Positions 1-6,291 of a stretch of DNA of 64,000 nucleotides are shown in pieces (within the stretch, counting starts at the first letter, position 1; every line of letters starts with the position of its first letter). The stretch comes from a virus: IMG/VR virus record IMGVR_UViG_3300021085_000017, positions 28,116 through 92,115 of that record; one strand, 5' to 3'. The notes below the pieces were generated by a model. That model saw nothing but the letters and a program-made list of their open reading frames with translations. It ran no database searches and was not told the origin of the DNA. The translations under genes were made by a program, and so were the position numbers.

Positions 1-422
1 TCACCCTCAGACATTCCTGACGCTTTCATAAGACGCTCAACTGCTTTTGTAGTTTTCTTTTCTTGGACTAACTGTTTACCCATTGTGGTATTAAGACCAT
101 CGAATAGTGAACCAAAGCCACCAAACTTTTTATCAATGTCTCTTAATACTCTTTGGCTCGTGTTTGCGTTTGTAGTATCTTTTGCTGTTTGTTTATCAAT
201 ACTTCTTTGAAGTTTTGCACCTTCACCAATTGCTTTACCTGCCTGTTTAACAGTAACAGATTGACCACTCATCATTTTAGTTAAGAGTTCAATTATCTTT
301 GTATTTTGGCTACCAATTTTTTTTAATGCACCTGCCATTTGAGAGGCAGTTGCTTCAGTACTCCACTGGGCAACGTTACCGCCTACACCTGTAATAAAAA
401 CGTCTTGTGAATCATCTGCCAT
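1..422 (-). CDS. Probable tail tape-measure protein, N-terminal part (runs off the window)
   Basis: The start codon lies at 422 on the minus strand and the frame stays open to base 1, so only about the first 140 residues are seen. The protein begins MADDSQDVFITGVGGNVAQW and continues as a predicted helical, Lys/Gln/Thr-rich sequence with no cysteine. The place next to baseplate hub genes gp26 and gp51 and the helical composition suit a tape-measure or other tail structural protein. No diagnostic motif is visible, so this is inference from composition and context. A GATAAATA late promoter at 514-521 on this strand could drive it. Confidence 0.45.
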   Translation of the reverse strand, partial: MADDSQDVFITGVGGNVAQWSTEATASQMAGALKKIGSQNTKIIELLTKMMSGQSVTVKQAGKAIGEGAKLQRSIDKQTAKDTTNANTSQRVLRDIDKKFGGFGSLFDGLNTTMGKQLVQEKKTTKAVERLMKASGMSEG

Positions 423-468
423 GATAAACCTTTAATTTAGTTATAAAAACTTCGTAGTTATTGTTGAA

Positions 469-476
469 GATAAATA
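469..476 (+). promoter_or_regulatory. T4-type late promoter GATAAATA upstream of gp26
   Basis: GATAAATA lies about 58 bases before the gp26 start codon. It differs from the T4 late consensus TATAAATA only at the first base, and the same octamer recurs before other structural genes in this window. It should be read by the gp55 sigma factor encoded at 9684-10553. Confidence 0.6.
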
Positions 477-513
477 ATTATGTATATACTTAATTACTAA
501 CCTTATTATACTG

Positions 514-521
514 TATTTATC
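514..521 (-). promoter_or_regulatory. T4-type late promoter GATAAATA facing the tape-measure-like gene
   Basis: The plus strand reads TATTTATC, which is GATAAATA on the minus strand. It points at the minus-strand gene starting at 422. With the plus-strand copy at 469-476 it forms a pair of divergent transcription signals whose 5' leaders overlap. Confidence 0.5.
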
Positions 522-534
522 AAAGGACAAACAA

Positions 535-1383
535 ATGAACACCAATGAGAACCCATTATCCAAATATTTTCGTAAACCGGGAATATATGTACAAATTCCG
601 ACTGGTGGCAGATTTAATCCAGAAATAGAAAAAACTGTATTGGACGAGTTACCTATACTTCCGATGACTGCTATTGATGAAATATCAATGCAAAATCCTG
701 ACGAACTATTAAACGGAGAGGCATTAATAAATCTTATCCGTAGTTGTGTACCATCAATACCTAATCCAAGAAATCTATGTAATATCGATGCAGAGATGAT
801 ATTCTTGGCAATCAAATACGCAACGTATGGTAACGAAGTAGAACATACACACACTTGTTCTGAATGTAGTGAACAAGCAGATTACAATATTGACATCAAT
901 AGCATATTAGGTAAATTCCCAGAAATTTCTGACATTGAGCCAATAAAATACGAAGACCTTAAAATCTTTGTAACTCCGCCAAAAATAGAAAGTCTAACAA
1001 GACTTGCACTTATGGAAGTAGAACAGGCTAGAATTCTAAGTAATATGAGTTCTAATAAGATTGAAGGCGAAGAAGACGAGTTGGCAATGGCAAAAGCATT
1101 TGCTACTAGTTTCAGAAAAGTGTCTAAACAAAACGTAGACTTATTAGTAAGTTCTATAGACAGGATTGAAACTCCAGAAAATGTTATTTTTGAAAAAGAG
1201 ATGATTACAGAATTCATGGATAATATACCAGCAGATGTTGTTAAGAAAATAAATGAAACTGTAAACAATGTTTCACCAAATATAAGTGATATAGCAACAT
1301 TTGAGTTTACTTGTGAGGCATGTAAACACACAGAGGAAGTCACATTTGACATGAACCCTGTAAATTTTTCCTCCGCTGGTTGA
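535..1383 (+). CDS. 26: Baseplate hub assembly protein gp26-like (T4_baseplate family)
   Basis: This 282-residue protein resembles the gp26 / T4 baseplate family seen in T4-like marine phages. The opening region contains YFRKPGIYVQIPTGG, typical of the family. Two Cys pairs are visible, CSEC near residue 109 and CEAC near residue 262, suggesting a zinc-binding site built from both ends of the protein. In T4, gp26 takes part in assembling the baseplate hub. Its stop codon overlaps the TTG start of the next gene (TTGA), so the two are probably translationally coupled. The divergent neighbour upstream is also a tail gene. Confidence 0.75.
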   Translation: MNTNENPLSKYFRKPGIYVQIPTGGRFNPEIEKTVLDELPILPMTAIDEISMQNPDELLNGEALINLIRSCVPSIPNPRNLCNIDAEMIFLAIKYATYGNEVEHTHTCSECSEQADYNIDINSILGKFPEISDIEPIKYEDLKIFVTPPKIESLTRLALMEVEQARILSNMSSNKIEGEEDELAMAKAFATSFRKVSKQNVDLLVSSIDRIETPENVIFEKEMITEFMDNIPADVVKKINETVNNVSPNISDIATFEFTCEACKHTEEVTFDMNPVNFSSAG

Positions 1384-1601
1384 AGACTGCCAGCGATACT
1401 GACGTAAGAGCGAAACAAGAGTCCTACGAAAAATCACTTGACGCTCTGCACAAATCTTTGTATAAACTTACGTGGTATATGCGTGGTGGCGTTAGTATAT
1501 CCGAGTTACATGACATGCCAGCGGGTCACATCCAACACTTAAATGAGATAGTTTCTGAGAACTTTGAGTTAAGTAAACAGGCTGGAACACCTATTTTATA
1601 A
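1380..1601 (+). CDS. 51: Baseplate hub assembly protein gp51-like
   Basis: This 73-residue protein starts at a TTG that overlaps the gp26 stop by four bases. Its central WYMRGGVSISELHDM segment and Lys-rich end fit the short gp51 proteins of T4-like marine phages, which follow gp26 in the same way. In T4, gp51 is needed for hub assembly but is not kept in the virion. The match rests on length, position and one motif. A later start is unlikely because no other initiator leaves a protein of the usual size. Confidence 0.6.
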   Translation: MKTASDTDVRAKQESYEKSLDALHKSLYKLTWYMRGGVSISELHDMPAGHIQHLNEIVSENFELSKQAGTPIL

Positions 1602-1628
1602 AAAATATAAAAAAAGTTACAAAAAAGG

Positions 1629-1657
1629 TTGACATCCCTTTTCCACTATGTTAGTAT
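1629..1657 (+). promoter_or_regulatory. Sigma70-type promoter, TTGACA-N17-TAGTAT
   Basis: A perfect -35 box TTGACA (1629-1634) is followed after 17 bases by TAGTAT (1652-1657), four of six matches to TATAAT. It lies just after gp51 and points into the hairpin-rich region 1660-2290 and the GIY-YIG gene. The same layout recurs at five other places in the window, always before accessory or early genes. Confidence 0.65.
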
Positions 1658-1659
1658 GG

Positions 1660-2290
1660 TCACCATAACTAATATAAATCGATACAAATCTAATACAAAT
1701 CCCAAAACCTGATACAAAATCTAAAGATATTAAGGCTAATAATGATTCTAATAAGGCAATACATAGTGGAACTGTTAGTCGGGCTGCCGACTCGGGATTG
1801 AGGGCGTATATTATACATACGTTCGGACAAGTTGGGTGAACTCCGACACTGCTTCTCGTTAACCACAAGAACTGTTTGTATCGAAACATTCGTTACTCTA
1901 AAGGTAATTGAATGACTAGTATTTACCGTACAGAAATGTACAAACCGCAGGTAGGTTTCTAAAACACTACCAACTTTGATGATATTTTATTCTATGTGGA
2001 TTATTCAAAGTGCCGTTGGGTCGAAAGACGCAATACTAAGTTACGAGGGAATCGCCAACCGACCTCGCCATTGCTAGTGGCTAACTTAGACATAGAATCT
2101 GATGAACTTATCAAGTATCTCAGCAGTTGCCCTGTGGATGGGCAATTGTGTCTTCCAAACTATCAAGCAGTTATAATCATGGATATAATATTGATATATA
2201 ATTATATGGAAGAAATAAATATCGATGAAATCTTCTTTGAGTGAAACGAAAAGAAATTTCTGAAGATATTAGGTCTTTAGACCTATTAAG
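1660..2290 (+). ncRNA. Hairpin-rich region, candidate structured RNA (coding status unclear)
   Basis: This stretch follows a strong promoter and contains several stable helices. AGTCGG/CCGACT closes a four-base loop at 1777-1792. At 2036-2089 an 8-base helix (CTAAGTTA/TAACTTAG) encloses two further hairpins, CGAGG/CCTCG and CCA/TGG, giving a three-way junction. CAGTTGCCC pairs with GGGCAATTG around a seven-base loop at 2124-2148. GTC-GAAA-GAC lies at 2020-2029, and TAGGTC/GACCTA near the end at 2270-2285. The upstream part repeats ATACAAATC-like words at 1683-1720. It is richer in G+C than its surroundings. The family is not recognised; large phage RNAs or an intron relic are possible. A conflicting reading is the interrupted frame at 1912-2244. 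Confidence 0.4.
1912..2244 (+). pseudogene. Possible broken or readthrough gene, interrupted by one in-frame TAA
   Basis: An ATG at 1912 opens a 16-codon frame ending at TAA (1960-1962). The same frame then stays open for 94 codons to 2244 and includes DDILFYVDYSKCRWVERR, followed by an acidic, hydrophobic C-terminus. A GTG at 1996 could start a shorter 82-residue product. Such a long open run is unusual in AT-rich DNA, so a degraded gene, a readthrough product or a short downstream gene are all possible. The region also folds well as RNA, which argues that the open frame may be accidental. No family is recognised. Confidence 0.3.
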
Positions 2291-2310
2291 ATATAAACAA
2301 TGAGATAGCA

Positions 2311-2748
2311 ATGAGTGATTGGACATACAATAATAAAGTTGTAAATGATTTACCTGATAATGTTGAGGGATTTGTATATTTGATTACGAATCTTACAAAT
2401 GACCGAAAATACATAGGTAAGAAGTTAGCAAGATTTAAAACCACTAAACCACCTCTTAAGGGACGTAAGAACAAAAGACGTGGTTATAAAGAAAGTGATT
2501 GGAGAACCTATTGGGGTTCGTCTGACCATTTGAATGCGGACGTAAAAAAATTAGGTCCCGATAAATTTTCACGTGAAATTCTACACTATTGCCCGAGTCG
2601 TGGTGCATTAAGTTATGTAGAAGCCAAAGAACAGTTTGACCGTAGAGTGCTTGAAACGGATGAGTACTATAATGGTATTATCAATGTACGAGTAGGAAGT
2701 TCAAAGATTCTTACTGAGTATCTAAACAGCGTTAAAGAAAAAATATAG
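2311..2748 (+). CDS. GIY-YIG family endonuclease (homing-type)
   Basis: The 145-residue protein has the GIY-YIG catalytic fold near its start: FVYLIT (residues 22-27), then KYIGKK about ten residues later. The later EAKEQF carries the expected glutamate and YYNGIINVR the conserved asparagine. This domain fills the protein, and no separate DNA-binding tail as in I-TevI is evident, so it resembles free-standing phage GIY-YIG nucleases such as the Seg enzymes. It lies beside a hairpin-rich non-structural patch between tail genes, typical of mobile homing genes. Its last 17 bases overlap the convergent minus-strand gene. Confidence 0.75.
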   Translation: MSDWTYNNKVVNDLPDNVEGFVYLITNLTNDRKYIGKKLARFKTTKPPLKGRKNKRRGYKESDWRTYWGSSDHLNADVKKLGPDKFSREILHYCPSRGALSYVEAKEQFDRRVLETDEYYNGIINVRVGSSKILTEYLNSVKEKI

Positions 2749-2983
2749 GCGCTAATATCCACTGATATATTCCTATTACATCAATACATAAGAAAAATAT
2801 ATTTTGTACTATTAAAGGTTTATCTTTTAATATCGCAAAAACGTATATTGCAATCAGATGTCCCGAAGCAAATAATGGAAATGCATATTTAGATTGTGGT
2901 AGATTCAAAGATATGAGTGTTCCAGCACATACAAACATAAGTGTAGCGAGCCACTTTGTGCGTTCTATTGATTTCGGTGACAT
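2732..2983 (-). CDS. Small multi-pass membrane protein
   Basis: The 83-residue product has three predicted hydrophobic segments, roughly residues 10-27, 33-52 and 57-82. Its layout resembles small hypothetical membrane proteins common in marine T4-like phages, and no enzymatic motif is seen. The ATG at 2983 is chosen because a strong Shine-Dalgarno run (AGAGGAG) lies about seven bases upstream. The 3' end overlaps the GIY-YIG gene on the other strand. It could be expressed by readthrough of the terminator at 3023-3052 from the promoter at 3193-3221. Confidence 0.6.
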   Translation of the reverse strand: MSPKSIERTKWLATLMFVCAGTLISLNLPQSKYAFPLFASGHLIAIYVFAILKDKPLIVQNIFFLCIDVIGIYQWILAPIFFL

Positions 2984-3011
2984 GATGGGCTCCTCTAAGA
3001 TACAAGTATTT

Positions 3012-3052
3012 AGGTAAAAGAAAAACCCAACATCATTTCTGACATTGGGTTT
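3012..3052 (-). terminator. Intrinsic terminator, minus strand
   Basis: AAACCCAA and TTGGGTTT form an eight-base stem (3023-3030 with 3045-3052). On the minus strand the stem is followed by TTTTTCTTTT. The plus strand lacks a good T tract, so it acts leftward. It would end transcripts of the long minus operon and of the small RNA candidate. Confidence 0.65.
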
Positions 3053-3186
3053 CCCGCCTTACATTTCCTTTTTGTGCTTTTTAGAGTGGTACGTTAAGGT
3101 CTAACCCACCCAACCCCTTTGGGCTGAAGCAACAAGTAGTCTATGTCGATGAGAGAGGTTTAGAGGAGACATAGGCACCTGTTGAT
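3012..3186 (-). ncRNA. Candidate small RNA with its own promoter and terminator
   Basis: A TTGACA-N17-TACTAT promoter predicts transcription starting near 3186. The first transcribed bases form a long hairpin: AACAGGT (3183-3177) pairs with ACTTGTT with one G-U pair, and beyond a small internal loop CTATGTC pairs with GACATAG around a 20-base loop. The unit ends in a terminator hairpin (3052-3023) with a T-rich tail. About 170 bases with promoter, 5' hairpin and intrinsic terminator, and no convincing open frame, fit a phage small RNA. It could instead be a structured leader of the gene at 2983 controlled by attenuation. Confidence 0.5.
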
Positions 3187-3192
3187 TAATAT

Positions 3193-3221
3193 ATAGTAAC
3201 ACAAGCACGAATCAATGTCAA
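3193..3221 (-). promoter_or_regulatory. Sigma70-type promoter, TTGACA-N17-TACTAT, minus strand
   Basis: TTGACA reads leftward at 3221-3216 and TACTAT at 3198-3193, 17 bases apart. The -35 box overlaps the last codon and stop of the oxygenase-like gene ending at 3218. It serves the small RNA candidate and perhaps the membrane protein at 2732-2983. Confidence 0.6.
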
Positions 3222-3757
3222 GCGTTTTTTGATGTTTTTTTAATATTTTTTTTATATTGAATAGGTCCTTGCTCTGGAGAGATATAATCTTTAAACTCTT
3301 CTAATGCCTGGTTGTATGTTCGGTCAAATATGCTAAATTTTAATACATGTCTTTCTTCTTGCCAAGAGATAATGCTATGTCTTTGTGTTACATCCAATAA
3401 CGCACAATGGTAAGTAAAATCGCCCCAATCTTCGAAATTTACTGGTGCATTATCTTCTGATATTAAAATATTTATACAACAAAGTGTATCTATATCTGCA
3501 TGTGGAGGCACACTATGATACGCATGTTGTTTATAAAATTTAGCCTTTCCTTTTATTAATTCGTTAATTTTAGACACAAATGGCATTTCGTAAGTATCAT
3601 CAACTTTCGCTTGTTCCCAGTGTGGCGCATGTTTAAAGAACCCCTCCTTTATCGAAGAGTCTGAAAATGGAATAAACGTTGCGTTATTCATATCTTCTTT
3701 TAACCCATCTCTATCAATAAGATGCTCTAAATTAAGAAATGTTATTGGACGTATCAT
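3218..3757 (-). CDS. 2-oxoglutarate/Fe(II) oxygenase-like protein
   Basis: The 179-residue protein carries a plausible double-stranded beta-helix metal site: PPHADID supplies an HxD pair near residue 86, and RHSI plus the RHVLKFSIF strand could supply the distal histidine and the 2-oxoglutarate-binding arginine. Such small oxygenases are frequent in marine T4-like phages, usually with unknown substrates. It overlaps the preceding TauD-like gene by four bases (ATGA) and is the last gene of the minus operon. The fold assignment rests on motif spacing, so it is tentative. Confidence 0.5.
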   Translation of the reverse strand: MIRPITFLNLEHLIDRDGLKEDMNNATFIPFSDSSIKEGFFKHAPHWEQAKVDDTYEMPFVSKINELIKGKAKFYKQHAYHSVPPHADIDTLCCINILISEDNAPVNFEDWGDFTYHCALLDVTQRHSIISWQEERHVLKFSIFDRTYNQALEEFKDYISPEQGPIQYKKNIKKTSKNA

Positions 3758-4371
3758 ATGTGTACATATGCTCTATAAAGACTTCTTGTTCCTGACACAT
3801 TCTTGTTTGGAGTTCGTCTATGTAACGTTGCAATGTTGTTTGATATCACAACTCTACCAGATATCCACTCTATTTCTTGTATTTCGTTTTTAAAGACTGC
3901 TTCTTCTAATGATTCGTTTCTATATGATGACATTGGACACCATCTAGTGTAATAACCTATATCATCTTGTAGAATGATTGGTCTTTTACCTTTGTAAATC
4001 TTTTTTAAATAATACCTTTTATGTGATTCTTTTTCAAATCTATAAAACAATCCATCATCTATTGCTTCTTTGAATTCATAACCCTCTACGACATCAATGT
4101 GCTTTAGAGCCTCTTCTTCTGATATTCTTGTAGAAACATACTGTGTAGATGGACATTCTTCTTCAGCATGTGAACACCATAATGCTTGATACTGTGGTTG
4201 GTGTTCTATTTGTAAACCATCTTGGTGCCAAATTTGTTCAGTGACTTCTTTAGTCTCTTTACTTGTAATGACTGGCAAGTCTATATCTCTGTTAACTGTT
4301 CCATACTTTTCTAATTCTTTTATAAAATCTTCTTTTGTATGAATGTTATCTATGATTTCAATATCTCGCAT
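3754..4371 (-). CDS. TauD-like 2-oxoglutarate-dependent oxygenase
   Basis: The 205-residue protein has WHQDG (the HxD iron ligands, near residue 49) and a C-terminal segment with ATLHRRTP and RSLYRAYVHI, matching the distal histidine and the 2-oxoglutarate-binding arginine of the TauD/clavaminate synthase group. Family members hydroxylate or cleave small molecules using oxygen and 2-oxoglutarate; the substrate here is unknown. It overlaps both neighbours by a few bases, so the three small enzymes at the end of the operon are probably translated together. A link to lipid modification with the nearby desaturase is possible but unproven. Confidence 0.6.
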   Translation of the reverse strand: MRDIEIIDNIHTKEDFIKELEKYGTVNRDIDLPVITSKETKEVTEQIWHQDGLQIEHQPQYQALWCSHAEEECPSTQYVSTRISEEEALKHIDVVEGYEFKEAIDDGLFYRFEKESHKRYYLKKIYKGKRPIILQDDIGYYTRWCPMSSYRNESLEEAVFKNEIQEIEWISGRVVISNNIATLHRRTPNKNVSGTRSLYRAYVHI

Positions 4372-4868
4372 ACTTCTTGTTCAACTCCATTTATATCTCT
4401 ATAACCCTCTAATCTGTTATAGTGCCAATTCTCTGGCAAATATTTCTTTGCATATTCAATAGTTAAGTCCATGGTTTTTCCTGGACGTTTGTATAATTCT
4501 GTTGACCAAAATAACTTATTATACCCCATTTTATCTGCCATTTCAATCTGATAAGGTGCTAGATACTTCCACGGATAGCGAATTCTATCACCTCTTATTT
4601 TATATTGTCTAAACTTTGGTGCTATATAACAACGTGAATTGACCCTTGGTGTATTGTCTTCCCAATCGCCAAAAGGCTCGGGCCACAATGGTTTACGTTG
4701 TAATCCACTGAACCCAACTATATCATCATTATACATCAACATACAGAAACATATCATTTCTTGTAACTTTATATTTTCTAATGTATAATTGTCTTTTAGT
4801 TTATCGTTACCACCTGCTATGTCATCAAGTAACCATTGAGGTGGTGCTTCTTCTATTATCTTAAACAC
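4350..4868 (-). CDS. GNAT-like acetyltransferase (tentative)
   Basis: The 172-residue protein has the rough plan of a GNAT domain: an N-terminal helical part, a central strand DDIVGFSGLQ, then CYIAPKFRQYKIRGDR, which could be strand 4 and the acyl-CoA pyrophosphate loop, and a helix containing APYQIEMADKMGYNKLF. The canonical Q/RxxGxG/A motif is not clear, so the call is weak. It overlaps the desaturase by 13 bases and the TauD-like gene by 22 bases. Confidence 0.4.
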   Translation of the reverse strand: MFKIIEEAPPQWLLDDIAGGNDKLKDNYTLENIKLQEMICFCMLMYNDDIVGFSGLQRKPLWPEPFGDWEDNTPRVNSRCYIAPKFRQYKIRGDRIRYPWKYLAPYQIEMADKMGYNKLFWSTELYKRPGKTMDLTIEYAKKYLPENWHYNRLEGYRDINGVEQEVCEILKS

Positions 4869-5494
4869 TTTTCAATTATAATTCCTGATATATCATACTT
4901 ACTTAATTTTATCTGTTTACTATTACTATGATGAACATCGTGTGGTCCTTCTCCGCCAGATAAAAGATTTATAAATCTATTAGTGACTGGCTTTCCATCT
5001 TTGTGACCTAGTGAGTTGAATATTCCATAACTCAACCATCCAAATATGAAAGGAGAAACTACAAATATAAGAAAGAATTCTGATGATATCAGTAGAGAAA
5101 TTATTCCTGTAATTCCCCATATCTTTTTCCAATGCTTATGAAAAAACATAACTCTTTTGTTTGTGTACAAATCTCTAACGTATGTTATAGGAATTTCTTT
5201 CACTTTCCAAGTACTGAATAGTACATTAAAAAATCCTATATGTAATGGACTATGTGGGTCTTTTTTAGTGTCAGAATATCTATGGTGAATTCTATGTGCG
5301 CCAATCCATCCTAGTGGACTACGTGAACCTGCTAACAACGATAAAAATAAAACCAATGTCTCCCAAAACGAAGAAAGATATTTAAATTTAAACTGGTTGT
5401 GTGCAAAATATCTATGCAATCCAATAGATAGACCAATTACGCTGATGAATTGGTACCAAATAAATCCTAGCAATATAATAACAAATATACTCAT
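4856..5494 (-). CDS. Fatty-acid desaturase (delta-9 acyl desaturase type)
   Basis: All three histidine boxes of membrane di-iron desaturases are present: HRYFAH (27-32), HRIHH (67-71) and HDVHH (185-189). Hydrophobic spans lie at about 2-22, 43-56 and 118-145. The protein is short (212 residues) beside most acyl-CoA or acyl-lipid desaturases, but the catalytic boxes are complete. Family enzymes introduce a double bond into acyl chains in the membrane using oxygen and electrons from ferredoxin or cytochrome b5. Carriage by a phage suggests remodelling of host membrane lipids during infection, which is inference. The start at 5494 gives a normal first membrane span. Confidence 0.85.
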   Translation of the reverse strand: MSIFVIILLGFIWYQFISVIGLSIGLHRYFAHNQFKFKYLSSFWETLVLFLSLLAGSRSPLGWIGAHRIHHRYSDTKKDPHSPLHIGFFNVLFSTWKVKEIPITYVRDLYTNKRVMFFHKHWKKIWGITGIISLLISSEFFLIFVVSPFIFGWLSYGIFNSLGHKDGKPVTNRFINLLSGGEGPHDVHHSNSKQIKLSKYDISGIIIEKCLR

Positions 5495-5512
5495 ATCTGT
5501 ATTTATGACTGA

Positions 5513-6097
5513 CTATTTTACGCCAGATAATGCAAATCTGTTAAAGACGTTAAGTTCTAATGTGTTTTCGTATGATATTTTGCTGAGAGGATATTTACTT
5601 TTAAAGTCATCTAGTGACTTGCAATTGTTTATATGGTCTTCGATTACCAGATTGTTGCTTTGTATAACAAGTTGAGTTCCTGGTTTAATTCTCTTGTACC
5701 AATCGGTAGTCATGTGTTCACAACTTAGATTGATAATAGTATCAAACTCGTTGATTGCTTCGAATTCATCGATGTTTATAGATTCGTGACCTAGATAGTT
5801 TTTGAATGTGTAATTGAAGCGACCACTAACTTCTTTACATCTTGTGTCCATATCAACTTCATAGAAGTTTATAGATGGATATTTTTCAACTAATGCTCTA
5901 GTAAGAAAGCCTAGCCATGACCCAATGTATAACACTTTTTCAGCATTACTACTTATTGAATCAAAGGCTAGGCTTGCTTGTTTTTTGCTTTGAATTTGAT
6001 TTGTATGGAATGCATCCCGCACTTCTTCGATAGTTAGATGTTTCGCAATCTCACTGTCGTACATCATATCTAAGAATTTTGGAATATATTCTTCCAT
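5513..6097 (-). CDS. Class I SAM-dependent methyltransferase-like protein
   Basis: The 194-residue protein has a Rossmann-type opening, KVLYIGSWLGFLTRALVEKY (residues 54-73), in which GSWLG takes the place of the SAM-binding GxGxG loop. FYEVDMD then supplies the acidic residue that would bind the ribose. FDTIINLSCEHM is the likely motif at the end of the fourth strand. The substrate is unknown. It sits between the desaturase and the small basic protein in the minus operon, with only a few bases between genes. Confidence 0.6.
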   Translation of the reverse strand: MEEYIPKFLDMMYDSEIAKHLTIEEVRDAFHTNQIQSKKQASLAFDSISSNAEKVLYIGSWLGFLTRALVEKYPSINFYEVDMDTRCKEVSGRFNYTFKNYLGHESINIDEFEAINEFDTIINLSCEHMTTDWYKRIKPGTQLVIQSNNLVIEDHINNCKSLDDFKSKYPLSKISYENTLELNVFNRFALSGVK

Positions 6098-6105
6098 ACA
6101 ATTAA

Positions 6106-6282
6106 TTACATATTGTTCTTTTTGTCTTGGATTTCTGCTCTACGAACTTTCGTAAGTTTGCCAATATCGCCTAGTGCTTTTCTGGCACGAGCCGCAGATG
6201 CTTTCACACCCTTTTCTTCAAACTTGGCATTTTCTGCTAAGTATTCTTCCATTAATCTTTGTATTTCTGCATTAGTACTCAT
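6106..6282 (-). CDS. Small basic histone-like protein
   Basis: This 58-residue protein is highly basic and rich in Ala, Lys and Arg, with KASAARARKALGDIGKLTK in the middle, resembling the Ala/Lys-rich tails of histone H1-like and Hc1 proteins. Similar short proteins are found near recombination genes in marine T4-like phages. A clear Shine-Dalgarno (AGGAG) lies eight bases before the ATG. The gene fills the gap between gp46 and the methyltransferase. A role in DNA binding is inferred from composition only. Confidence 0.65.
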   Translation of the reverse strand: MSTNAEIQRLMEEYLAENAKFEEKGVKASAARARKALGDIGKLTKVRRAEIQDKKNNM

Positions 6283-6291
6283 ATGTTACTC

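Noticed and set aside
1617-1889. Open frame of 90 codons on the minus strand in the structured region
   Set aside because: It runs opposite to the promoter and has no ribosome site. It looks like an incidental frame across hairpin-rich DNA.
1900-2290. Group I intron near the GIY-YIG gene
   Set aside because: GACTAG at 1915 and AAGATATTAGGTC near 2263 faintly resemble intron core elements, but no interrupted host gene or complete P3-P8 pairing could be traced.
5500-5507. CATAAATA on the minus strand as a late promoter for the desaturase
   Set aside because: It ends only five bases before the ATG, leaving no room for a leader, and lies inside a compact operon.
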